NCBI GenBank assembly: GCA_001972305.1
Contig: BDDD01001497.1
Coordinates: forward strand, 161,211 to 225,210
Reading direction: 5' to 3'
Length of the DNA stretch: 64,000 bases
Source: Cephalotus follicularis
Taxonomy: Eukaryota > Streptophyta > Magnoliopsida > Oxalidales > Cephalotaceae
Shown: one piece after another, positions 54,672 through 64,000 of the stretch
How the letters are laid out: each line of letters opens with the position of its first letter
How positions within the stretch are numbered: position 1 is the first letter of the stretch
Program-made: the position numbers and the translations under genes
Notes under the pieces: generated by a model
What the model was told of the DNA's origin: nothing
The model's database searches: none
Seen by the model: the letters and a program-made list of their open reading frames with translations, nothing else

Positions 54672-57600
54672 TGTAATACCCTGTTCGTTCACGTGCATAT
54701 TTCGGATTTTAAATTTGATTTATTGGTTGTGTTGGCATATTTTGTTTTGGCATAATGTGTTCTTTGGGTTATGTGATTTTAAAATAAGGCTTCTCATATT
54801 TATTAAAATATGATTGTTGGAAAAGCAAAAATTTAATATTTTTTTATTATATGGTTGGCCTATTTTAAATTACGGGCTATATGATATTCTAATTTTTGGC
54901 TTTTATGTCTTAGGCTAAATATTATAATCTTTGGGCTTTTGAAAAATTATTGGAATAATGATTATAGGAAAAATAAAATTAATTCTTTGATATTGTAAAT
55001 TGAATCTAAATCAGTTTTTATTATAATGGCAAAATTATTTTATTGAGAGACAAAATATTTAGTTTTGGAATAAAAGTCTTATTTTCCCTTTTCTTCCCTC
55101 CCCTTCCCGTTTTCTTCCTTCTTCCTTCCCAAAAACAGATTTTTTTCCTTCTTCCTCTCCCTCAATCACGAAATTATGCCCTATTTCCACATTATATCAG
55201 ATTTGGATTCCTTTTCTGCATTACCATGACCTAAATTGCCTTTCCTATATTGTATATGTATGACATTATCCATTGTTTGTGCCTCCATTGTGTGTCTCTC
55301 TCCTAGTAGCCGAAATTTGCAAGGATTAGAGCCTGTTTTTGTCTTCTTTGCTTCACTGATTCAGGTTTGTTCCTCTGTTATTATGGTTTAACAATTAAAT
55401 TAGTTTAATGACAGCCGAATTTTATTGCATGTTGGTTGCTAGCATGTTTTGTCTTAATCCCTGCCATGTATGCTTGGTTAATGTTTCTGAGATTGTTAGC
55501 AAGCCTTGAAGTGTCTAGTAATGGTTATGAATAGATTGTGAAACTAGAAATTGGTATATGATAGAAATTGATCACATAGTTATGCATATAAAGAATTGGA
55601 ACTTGCTTCTCTTTAAAAGTGTGATCACCAATTGCATGAACCTTTTGATTCAGGATGTTTAAATGCAACTGTTAAGTCACATAAGACCTAGGTAAGTGTT
55701 TAAGGTTATCTGGAAAAGTGATAAAAACGATTTTGACAAGAAATTGGCATAGGTTTGTTAGATTTTGGCTGTTCTGTCGCCCAGAACAGTCGACTGCCTC
55801 TTGAGACAGTCGACTGTTTTGCCTTGCACAGTCGACTGGACCCCCTGTTACAGTCGACTGGATTCATACCCAGTTTGAGTAGTCGGCTGCCTATGCCACA
55901 CAGTCGACTGCCACCTTTGAGTAGTCGACTGGATCTTGATACAGCCGACTAGTTTTGTCCAGTGAATTTTCTGGTTTTAAGTTTTGTAATATGTTTAATC
56001 GTCTAATGATTTGTAGCCTGTTTTAAACACTATTAAATTACTGTTTGATGTTTGGAAGTGATTTTTGAATCCTTATATAAATGGTATTGTATCTTTTAGA
56101 TTTTTGTGCTTCGAGGGACTTTTAAAATTGTTGATCAATTCGTCTAAACTTTGTTGTGATCGCTTAAGGTACAGATTTTTCGTTCCTTGATATACTCTGA
56201 TGATTTTATTAAAATAAATCAGTTATATGTTTTTGTGAAAATGTAAGGATTTTTCGTTCTTCGATATCTCCTTCGGTTTTATCTGAATAAATTCAGTTTT
56301 ATATTTTTATGAATAACATACGAATCTTAGTTCCTTGATACCCTCCTATTGGTTTTACTGTAGTAAATAAAAATATAGTTTTACTTTATGAATAACGTAC
56401 GAATTTTATGTTCTTTGGATGTCTGATTTTATTGAAACTGTCCCGTTTTACTTTTTGTGAAAATGTACGTATTCTTCGTTCTTAGCTTATTCCGTTGGTT
56501 TTACTGAACTGAATTCAAACGTGATTCCTGTTGTTTTATAAAATTGGCTATGTTTTTATGATTCGATACGATTTTGAAAATAAAAGTCAGTTGACATTTT
56601 GCGAAGTTAATGTTCTGGACTTTATTCTTATGCTATGATATGTTAAGAAATATGATACGATAATCTCTTTATAGTGGAAAAATAAATGAGTTGATGCTAT
56701 GTAATGATTTTTGCTATGTCCAGAAAATGTTTCGAAAATGTGTTTACGTTTTTAAATTGTTTCTAGAAATAAAGCAATATTTTTGAAAAAGGATATACAC
56801 AAAGATAATTCCTACCTATGGAGGTACCATAGGCATGTTGTAGACCTGGCATGGGGACATGACACTTCCGTAGCGGTGTGATTTGACTATGGCGTCTCTC
56901 TTTGTTTTGAATAAATCCCATGAGGTGGATTTATGGATCCGATTTTGTGATAGAGGCGTATAGGTATACTCTAGTATCTGATATGTTAAGGATTTGGATT
57001 TTGGGGATTGATTGTGTAGTGTCGTACACGTCTTTCCGTTTGGCAAGTGGGCCTTGCAAACCCCTTGCAACTTCGCATATGTGTATGCGCTTTGGATCTC
57101 TGGAATGAGATATCGGAATCGGATAAGTCTCTGTGATATGTTTGGATCTCTATGATGAGATTTTGGAATCGAATAGGTTTTTATTTTAAAAACTTTAATT
57201 GGCTGACGTTAAAGTAATCCGAACGTTTGATTTGGATACTGTTTTGAACATGGCTTATGTTTTGAAATTGAATAACGCTTTGAAAATTAGATATTTATTT
57301 TGAATTGATTGTATGACAACTTACGTTCGCTTTTGAAAATCATATTAAATTATTTCATGTATAAGGTATATGATATTTGAAATTTCAGGTATTTTCTATC
57401 TTTTAAATTATCGTTTTATGTTTTATGATTCTATATTCGTACTGAGGTTTGCTCAGTCGCGTTTTTGTTTCCATGCGGCAGGTATTCTGGGAGAGCATCC
57501 GGGCAATGTGTGATGAGCGAGATGTCACCTATGATAAGGACCACCTAGGAGATGGAACCGTTTATGCTTAGTTATTTTATGGTCATGTTAGAACCCCTAT

Positions 57601-57935
57601 TTGAACAATATTATGTCTTTTAATTTATGACCTTGGATTATGTTTAAGTTTGGGTTATGTTTAAGTTTTCATATTATGAATAAAGTTCTAGACCATGTTT
57701 TTAGATTTTGATTAAAGATGCTAGACCATTATTAGATTATATATATATATTGACCATCACGCAATTTGAATTAAAGATAAGTTAATAATTTGATAGTAAG
57801 AATAAAGGCGAACCTTGATTTATAGTTAAATAGGAATATATGCTAAGTTAATAAATTGAGCCATGTTATATGATAGGTTATGTTTAGTCTCGGATTAGGA
57901 ACCGTAATGACTCCCGCCGTTCGAGGGGTGTTACA
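54672..57935 (+). repeat. 5' LTR of element E (3.26 kb)
   Basis: TGTAATACCCTGTTCGTTCACG to GGGGTGTTACA. It differs from the visible 585 bp of the 3' LTR by about a dozen bases by eye. It contains a pyrimidine-rich block (55080-55170) and the CAGTCGACTG cluster. No gene. Confidence 0.9.
55787..55950 (+). repeat. CAGTCGACTG cluster, LTR E
   Basis: Eight sites, mostly perfect CAGTCGACTG, with AGTCGGCTG and CAGCCGACTA variants. Offset 1.12-1.28 kb. GCCCAGAACAGTCGACTG opens the cluster here and in F. Confidence 0.82.
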
Positions 57936-57939
57936 GAGA

Positions 57940-57950
57940 TGGTATCAGAG
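57940..57950 (+). other. Primer-binding site of element E
   Basis: TGGTATCAGAG, 4 bp after the LTR end. Confidence 0.87.
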
Positions 57951-58107
57951 AATAGGATTTCTTTCCTTAGAAGACCTGTCTAGGTTTGACCTGTGAGATT
58001 GGGTAGACATTGGGTTAGGAACTTTTGTTGTGATCTTTCTGACGTGTTTGTTGTTTCGACCTTGGTTTCTTTGTTGTTGTGTTATGTTTTGGATTTATGT
58101 TTCGTAG

Positions 58108-59411
58108 ATGATACGAGCATGGAATACCCCTCAAGGAAACGAACCGACTGAGACTCGTGAAGAGGTACGAAACGAGCCTACGGTTGAAGAGTTAGTGCGA
58201 TAGGTAGTTGCTCAAGAAATAGATCGACTGATTCATGCTATGCAAAATCAAGGGCAAGGACGCCAAGAGCAAGTCATGGCAGAAAATGCACCGGCTAATG
58301 TTCAGGTTGGTAGAGAAACTGGGGACCGGCCCGACACTCCTGCATATGTCTGGCTTGAGCGGTTCCAAAAGCAGAGGCCGCAGTCATTTAGTTCGACCCT
58401 CACATCTGTAGAGGCTGAACATTGGATTGCGCACATGGAGAAGATTTTCAATGTGTTAGGATGTGATGACGAACAGAAGGTAAGGTTGGCAACTTATAAA
58501 TTGGAAGGAGATGCTCAAAAGTGGTGGCAAACTTTGAGGGCTGTTAAGGGAGGAGACTACATTGATGCCCTGACCTGGTTTGAGTTCTGCGAGGTTTTCT
58601 ATCAGCAGTATTTCCCTACTGCTGACAAGGAAGCTTACGCAATGGAGTTTGTTAACACTAGGCAGAAGGATGGTGAATCAGTCACCGAGTTTTTGGCCCG
58701 ATTCACTAGGTTAGCGGTTTTGCTGGATCCGCGGCGAGGTCTGCATTGGAGCAAGCAGAGAGGTTCAAATGGAAATTACAGTACCAACTAAGGGGAAAAC
58801 TGATAAACTCCAGGTTTGCTGACGTGGCGGAAGTAGCAAATGCTGCGAAGAATATTGAATTGGAGAGGTTGGATTTTCAGGCAGCTCGGCAAGAAGGAGA
58901 ATGAAAGCGGAATAGGAGTGATTTCCGAGGACAGAATTCTGAACAACAAGGTGAAGGTAAACAGCATAAGAAGAATCATAATCATAATAAGGATGGGGGC
59001 AACCCCGATGTTCAGATTTCTTTGTGTGATACGTGTGGGAAGCGACATCCGCTTGGGACATGCTACAAGGCCACTGGGGCGTGTTTTGCTTGTGGACAAA
59101 AGGGTCATCTTTTTAAGGATTGTCCGAATCCTCGTACGAGAAAGAAAGGAGGAAATTGCAATGACGTGGAGCGACGTAATGTGGGAGGTAGAGTTTTCAA
59201 CTTAACGACGCATCAGGCTGCAAACGCTTCAGGTATTGTTTTGGTTTTGTTTTCCTTTGATAACCGTGAGAAGTATGTTTTGGTTGATAAGTCAACTTAT
59301 GCTATGGTAACTGAATTGTTTGTTATGCATCTTGGTGTGTCATTGCTGTTATTTGTTTCGGATTTATATATGTTAAGATTTCGGGACGAAATCTTTTTAA
59401 TGGGGGAAGGA
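58108..59411 (+). pseudogene. Element E gag with protease stub
   Basis: Starts at ATG 58108. TAG at 58201 replaces a Gln codon. The main open piece, 58240-58791, carries the gag core (VWLERFQKQRPQSF, HWIAHMEKIFNVLGCDDEQK, KWWQTL, VFYQQYFP). A 1-bp loss near 58713 relative to F shifts the frame; TGA at 58902 follows. Zinc knuckles CDTCGKRHPLGTC and CFACGQKGHLFKDC lie at about 59025-59121. The protease site is VLVDKSTY, lacking the DTG/DSG triad. The reading then jumps to RFRDEIF before the polypurine tract, so all of RT to integrase is deleted. Confidence 0.85.
59399..59411 (+). other. Polypurine tract of element E
   Basis: AATGGGGGAAGGA immediately before the 3' LTR start TGTAATACCCC. Confidence 0.82.
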
Positions 59412-59996
59412 TGTAATACCCCGTTCGTTCACGTGCATATTTCGGATTTTAAATTTGATTTATTGGTTGTGTTGGCATATTTTGTTTTGGCATAATGTGT
59501 TCTTTGGGTTATGTGATTTTAAAATAAGGCTTCTCATATTTATTAAAATATGATTGTTGGAAAAGCAAAAATTTAATATTTTGTTATTATATGGTTGGCC
59601 TATTTTAAATTACGGGCTATATGATATTATAATTTTGGGCTTTTATGTCTTAGGCTAAATATTATAATCTTTGGGCTTTTGAAAAATTATTGGAATAATG
59701 ATTATAGGAAAAATTAAATTAATTGTTTGATATTGTAAATTAATTCTAAATCAGTTTTTATTATAATGGCAAAATTATTTTATTGAGAGACAAAATATTT
59801 AGTTTTGGAATAAAAGACTTATTTTCCTTTTTCTTCCCTTCCTTTCCCGTTTTCTTCCTTCTTCCTTCCCAAAAACAGATTTTTTTCCTTCTTCCTCTCC
59901 CTCAATCCCGAAATTATGCCCTATTTCCACATTATATCAGATTTGGATTCCTTTTCTGCATTACCATGACCTAAATTGCCTTTCCTATATTGTATA
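59412..59996 (+). repeat. 3' LTR of element E, first 585 bp
   Basis: Matches 54672-55256 up to TTGTATA, then element F starts. GTATA (59992-59996) is the expected TSD; the rest of this LTR should resume beyond the window. Confidence 0.88.
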
Positions 59997-61050
59997 TGTA
60001 ATATCCCGATTTTCCTGTGCTTATGTTCGGATTATTGTTTGATTTTATGTTGGTGTGCATATTTTGGAATTTTATTTTACTATACGGTTGGTCAATTTAA
60101 ATTGGACTTTTATGTTTTAGGCTTAAAGACGTTAATTTTGGGCTGTTGAATATTGGTTGGACTATGTACATGAATAAGTAAAATTAATTGAATTATATTT
60201 TGTATAAATATAATATCAGTTTTATTATTATTATTTCGGTCTATTTTAATTTATGAGATATATGATATTATAAATTTTGAGTTTTTACGACTTAGGCTAA
60301 ATAAATACCATCTTTTGGCTTTTGATAAATTATTGGAATAGGGATTATGGGAAAGATAAAATCAATTGTTTGTATTATAAATTAGTTTTTAATATTAATA
60401 TGGCAAAATAAGAGTATTATGGCAATTTATTTTTATTTCCTATTTTCTTCCCTCTCTCTCCCGTTTTTCTTCCCTTTCCCTCTCACAAAACTGATTTCTT
60501 TCCTTCTTCCTCTCCCTCAATCCCAAAATTATGCCCTATTTCCACATTATGACAGATTTTGATTTCCTTTTTGCCTTACCATGACCGAAATTGCCTTTCC
60601 CATATTGTATATGTATGTTATTATGCATTGTTTGTGCCTCCATTATTTATCTATCTCCTGGTAGCCAAACCTGCAAGTTTGGAGACTGTTTTGTGCTACT
60701 TTGTTCATCATATCATGTTTGTTTCTCTATTGTTATGGTTTAACTTGGGTGTTGGTTGCTTGTCCATGTTGGTTGTTAGTGTGGTTTGTTTGATTTCTTC
60801 AACCATGGCTATTGGACCTGTCAACATGCATTGGGTAGATGATATATACTGGTTTTGATTAAGGATAATGATTAATAACAAAAAACTTGATCATATAAGC
60901 ATGCATGAAATAAATTGAAATTGCTTCTCCTTAAAGAAAGATCACCCATTGCATGAACTTTTGATTCTGGATGTTTAAATGTAACTGTTAAGTCACATAA
61001 GACCTAGGTAAGTGTTTAAGGTTATCTGAAAAAGTGATAAAAACGATTTT

Positions 61051-61226
61051 GACAGAAAATTGGCATAGGATTATTAGATTTTGCCTGTTCTATCGCCCAG
61101 AACAGTCGACTGTTGATTGAAACAGTCGACTGTTTTGCCTTGCACAGTCGACTGTTTCAATCAACAGTCGACTGTTCTGGGCGATAGAACAGGCAAAATC
61201 TAATAATCCTATGCCAATTTTCTGTC
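61051..61226. repeat. Perfect 83-bp inverted repeat in LTR F
   Basis: Left arm 61051-61133 and right arm 61144-61226 are exact reverse complements, with a 10-bp spacer (TTTGCCTTGC). Each arm holds two CAGTCGACTG palindromes. The corresponding E sequence (about 55733-55845) has only the left-arm content, so the right arm is an inverted copy inserted between two CAGTCGACTG-type sites. Confidence 0.95.
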
Positions 61227-61346
61227 TCGACTGGACCCCTGTCATAGTCGACTAGATTCAACCCAGTTTGAGTAGTCAGCTGCCGATGTTGTGTAATCGA
61301 CTACCACCCTATGAGTAGTCGACTGGACCCTGTTACAGTCGATTGG
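61103..61346 (+). repeat. CAGTCGACTG cluster, LTR F
   Basis: About ten sites, four or five of them perfect CAGTCGACTG, partly created by the inverted duplication. Offset 1.11-1.35 kb. Confidence 0.82.
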
Positions 61347-63046
61347 AATTGTCTAGTGAATTTTCTGGTTTTAAGTTTTGTAATCCGTTTGTCCGTCTAA
61401 TGATTTGGAGTTCATTTTAAACACTATTAAATTACTGTTTCATGTCTGGAAGTGATACTTGAATGCTTATATGAAAGATATTGCATCTTTTATATTTTTG
61501 TGCTTCGAGGGACTTTTAAAATTGTTGATCAATTCATCTATGTTTGTTGTGATCGCATAAGGTACGGATTTTTTGTTCTTGGATTATTCCTTCAGTTTTA
61601 CTGAAATAAATTCAAATGTGATTCCTGTTGTTTTATGAACTTGGCTATGTTTTTATGATTCGATACGATTTTGAAAATAAAAGTCAGTTCACATTTTGCG
61701 AAGTAAATGTTCTTGACTTTATTCTTATGCTATGATATGTTAAGAAATATGATACGATCATCTCTTTATAGTGGAAAAATAAATGAGTTGATGCTATGTA
61801 ATGATTTTTGCTATGTCCAGAAAATGTTTAGAAAATGTGTTTACGTTTTTAAATTGTTTTTTAGAAATAAAGCAATGTTTTTGAAAAAGGATATATACAG
61901 AGATATTTCCTACCTATGGAGGTACAATAGGCACATCGTGGGCATGGCACGGGGACGTGACACTTTCGTAGCGGTGTGATTTGACTACGACGTCTCTCTT
62001 TGTTTTGAATAAATCCCATGAGGTGGATTTACGGATCTGATTTTGTGATAGAGGCGTATGGGTATACTCTAGTTTTTGTAATGTTAAGGAATCGGATTTT
62101 GGGGATTGATTGTGTAGTGCCGTACACGTCTTTCCGTTGGGCATGTGGGCCATGCAAACCCCTTGTAACTTCGCATATGTGTATCCGCTTTGGATCTCGG
62201 TAATGAGATTTCAGAATCGGATAAGTCTCTATTATATGTTTGGATCTCTATGATGAGATTTTGGAATCGGATAGGTTTTTATTTTAAAAACTTTAATTTG
62301 TTTTCGTTAAAGTAATTTGAACGTTTGATTTGGATACGGTTTTGAACTTAGATTATGTTTTGAAATTGAATAACGCTTTGAAAATTCGATATTCGTTTTG
62401 AATTGATTGTATGACTACTTACCTTCGCTTTTGAAAATCATATTAAATTATTTTATGCATAAGGTATATGATATTTAAAGATTCAGGTATTCTCTATCTT
62501 TTAAATTATCGTTTTATGTTTTATGATTCTATATCCGTACTGAGGTTTGCTCAGCCGCATTTTTGTTTCCATGCGGCAGGTATTCTGGGACAACATCCGG
62601 GCAATGTGTGATAAGCGAGATGTCACCTATGATAAGGATCGTGTAGGAGATGGAACCATTTATGTTTAGTTATTTTATGGTCATGCTAGAACCCTTATTT
62701 GAGCAATATTATGCTTTTCAGTTTTGACTTAGAATTATGTTTAAGCTTTTGGTTTATGTTTAACATTCCAGAGCATGTTTAAGTTTTAGATTATGAATAA
62801 AGTTTTTAGACTATTTATTAGATTATATATGTTACGTTTAGACCATCACGCAATTTGAATTAAAGATGAGTTAATAATTTGATAGTAAGTATAAAGGCGA
62901 ACTTTGATTTATAGTTAAATAGGAATATATGCTAAGTTAATATTTTGATAAAAAGGATTAAAATTGAGCCATGTTATAAGATCGGTTATGCTTAGTCTCG
63001 GATTAGGAACCGTAACGAATTCCGCCGTTCGGGGGTGTTACAGATA

Positions 63047-63057
63047 TGGTATCAGAG
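63047..63057 (+). other. Primer-binding site of element F
   Basis: TGGTATCAGAG, 4 bp after the LTR end. Confidence 0.87.
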
Positions 63058-63217
63058 AATAGGTTTTGCTTCCTTAGAAGACCGATCTAGGTTTGACCTG
63101 TGAGATTGGGTAGACCTTGGGTTAAGGTATTTTGTTGTGATCTTTCTGACGTGTTTGTTGTTTCGACCTTGGTTTCTTTGTTGTTGTTGTGTTATGTTTT
63201 GGATTTATGTTTCGTAG

Positions 63218-64000
63218 ATGGTACGAACAAGGAATACCCCACAAGGAAATGAGCCAACTGAGACTCGTGAAGAAGTGCGAAATGAGCCTACGGTTGAAGA
63301 GTTAGTGTGACAGGTAGTTGCTCAAGAAATAGATCGACTGATTCATGCTATGCAAAATCAAGGGCAAGGACGCCAAGAGCGAGTCGCGGCGGAAAATGCA
63401 CCGGCTAATGTTCAGGTTGATAGGGAAACTAGGGACCGACCCGACACTCCTGCATATGTCTGGCTTGAACGGTTCCAAAAGCAGAGACCGCAGTCATTTA
63501 GTCCAGCCCTCACCCCTGTAGAGGCTAAACACTGGATTGCGCACATGGAGAAAATTTTCAATGTGATAGGGTGTGATGACGAACAAAAGGTAAGGTTGGC
63601 AGCTTATAAATTGGAAGGGGATGCTCAAAAGTGGTGGCAAACTTTGAAGTTAGCTAAGGGAGGACACTACATTGATGCCCTGACCTGGTTTGAATTCTGT
63701 GAAGTTTTCTATCAGCAGTATTTCCCCACTGCTGACAAAGAAGCTTACGCAAGGGAGTTTGTTAACACTAGGCAGAAGGATGGTGAATCAGTCACCGAGT
63801 TTTTGGCCCGGTTCACTATGTTAGCGGATTTTGCAGGATCCGTGGCGGGGTCTGCATTGGAGCAAGCAGAGAGGTTCAAATGGAAATTGCATTACCAGCT
63901 TAGAGGGAAACTGATAAACTCCAGGTTTGCTGACGTGGCGGAAGTAGCAAATGCTGCGAAGAATATTGAATTGGAGAGGTTGGACTTTCAGGCAGCTCGG
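63218..64000 (+). pseudogene. Element F gag, partial (window edge)
   Basis: Starts at ATG 63218 and has TGA at 63308-63310 (Arg codon CGA to TGA, one codon before the Gln-to-TAG site in E). From 63311 it is open to the window end, with VWLERFQKQRPQSF, HWIAHMEKIFNVIGCDDEQK, KWWQTLKLA, VFYQQYFPTADKEAYAREF and EVANAAKNIELERLDF. Zinc knuckles should follow off the edge. Confidence 0.87.

Larger units (their letters stand above)
54672..59996 (+). mobile_element. Ty3/gypsy element E, pol-less (TR-GAG-like)
   Basis: 5' LTR (54672-57935), PBS, a 1.48-kb interior with gag plus a stub of protease, polypurine tract and the first 585 bp of the 3' LTR before F interrupts. RT, RNase H and integrase are absent: protease sequence joins directly to the conserved pre-PPT segment. 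It would need proteins from a related element to move. GTTTG (54667-54671) is the expected left TSD copy. Confidence 0.85.
59997..63042 (+). repeat. 5' LTR of element F (3.05 kb)
   Basis: TGTAATATCCCGATTTTCC to CGGGGGTGTTACA. It is homologous to the E LTR. It contains a perfect 83-bp inverted repeat inside the CAGTCGACTG cluster. Confidence 0.88.
59997..64000 (+). mobile_element. Ty3/gypsy element F, 5' part
   Basis: 5' LTR, PBS and the first about 780 bp of gag, truncated by the window edge. It is related to E in LTR and gag but lacks the E 1-bp deletion. Whether it keeps pol cannot be seen. Confidence 0.87.

Noticed and set aside
55043-55234. Hydrophobic 63-codon ORF repeated at 59783-59974
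   Set aside because: It is duplicated only because it sits in the two E LTRs; it translates a pyrimidine-rich stretch.
57940-57950. TGGTATCAGAG sites as tRNA gene fragments
   Set aside because: Each lies a few bases inside an LTR end and has no cloverleaf around it; these are primer-binding sites.

Overview
The window is plant nuclear DNA made entirely of LTR retrotransposons nested in one another. Evidence: Ty3/gypsy chromovirus polyproteins (zinc knuckle, protease, RT, RNase H, integrase, chromodomain-like tail), a Ty1/copia polyprotein, primer-binding sites of the TGGTATCAGAG type (initiator-Met tRNA), very long LTRs (2.2-3.4 kb) and clean 5-bp target-site duplications (TSDs). I found no host protein gene, rRNA, tRNA gene or CRISPR array. 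The decay (CGA to TGA, TGG to TAG/TGA, CAG to TAG) fits heavily methylated heterochromatin of a large, repeat-rich flowering-plant genome; the species cannot be named from this.

Layout (letters are mine). G0: end of a gypsy LTR plus PBS (6556-7054). Gypsy A (1-6555, +) sits in the G0 LTR. Copia Z (from 7055, +) sits in the G0 PBS. The Z 5' LTR (7055-7415 + 23983-26061) is split by solo copia LTR X (7416-9702, resuming to 23982), itself split by solo copia LTR Y (9703-11312 + 22951-about 23761), itself split by a whole minus-strand gypsy B (11313-22945, TSD GAGAA). The Z interior carries solo copia LTR S1 (26536-28717, TSD ATTTC), solo gypsy LTR S2 (32128-34967, TSD GGAGG) and a whole minus-strand gypsy C (35750-48478, TSD ACTTC), which holds solo gypsy LTR S3 (41200-43698, TSD GCACC). 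At 48701 gypsy D enters Z; its gag is cut at 52198 by minus-strand copia W; W pol is cut at 54672 by gypsy E, a pol-less element; the E 3' LTR is cut at 59997 by gypsy F, which runs off the right edge. The chain G0>Z>D>W>E>F is six levels deep.

The coding regions are relics. They show how each element copied itself (gag packaging, protease maturation, RT/RNase H, integrase), but every one has stops, frameshifts or deletions.

The most unusual signal is in the LTRs. Nearly all families, gypsy and copia alike, carry clusters of short palindromes centred on TCGA, in two flavours (GCGTCGACGC/GACGTCGACGTC-like and CAGTCGACTG-like), mostly at 1.1-1.5 kb from the LTR 5' end. Sister LTRs C and S3 keep the same cluster positions but have different flavours, and the flavours cut across LTR families. 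In F, one cluster has become a perfect 83-bp inverted repeat.
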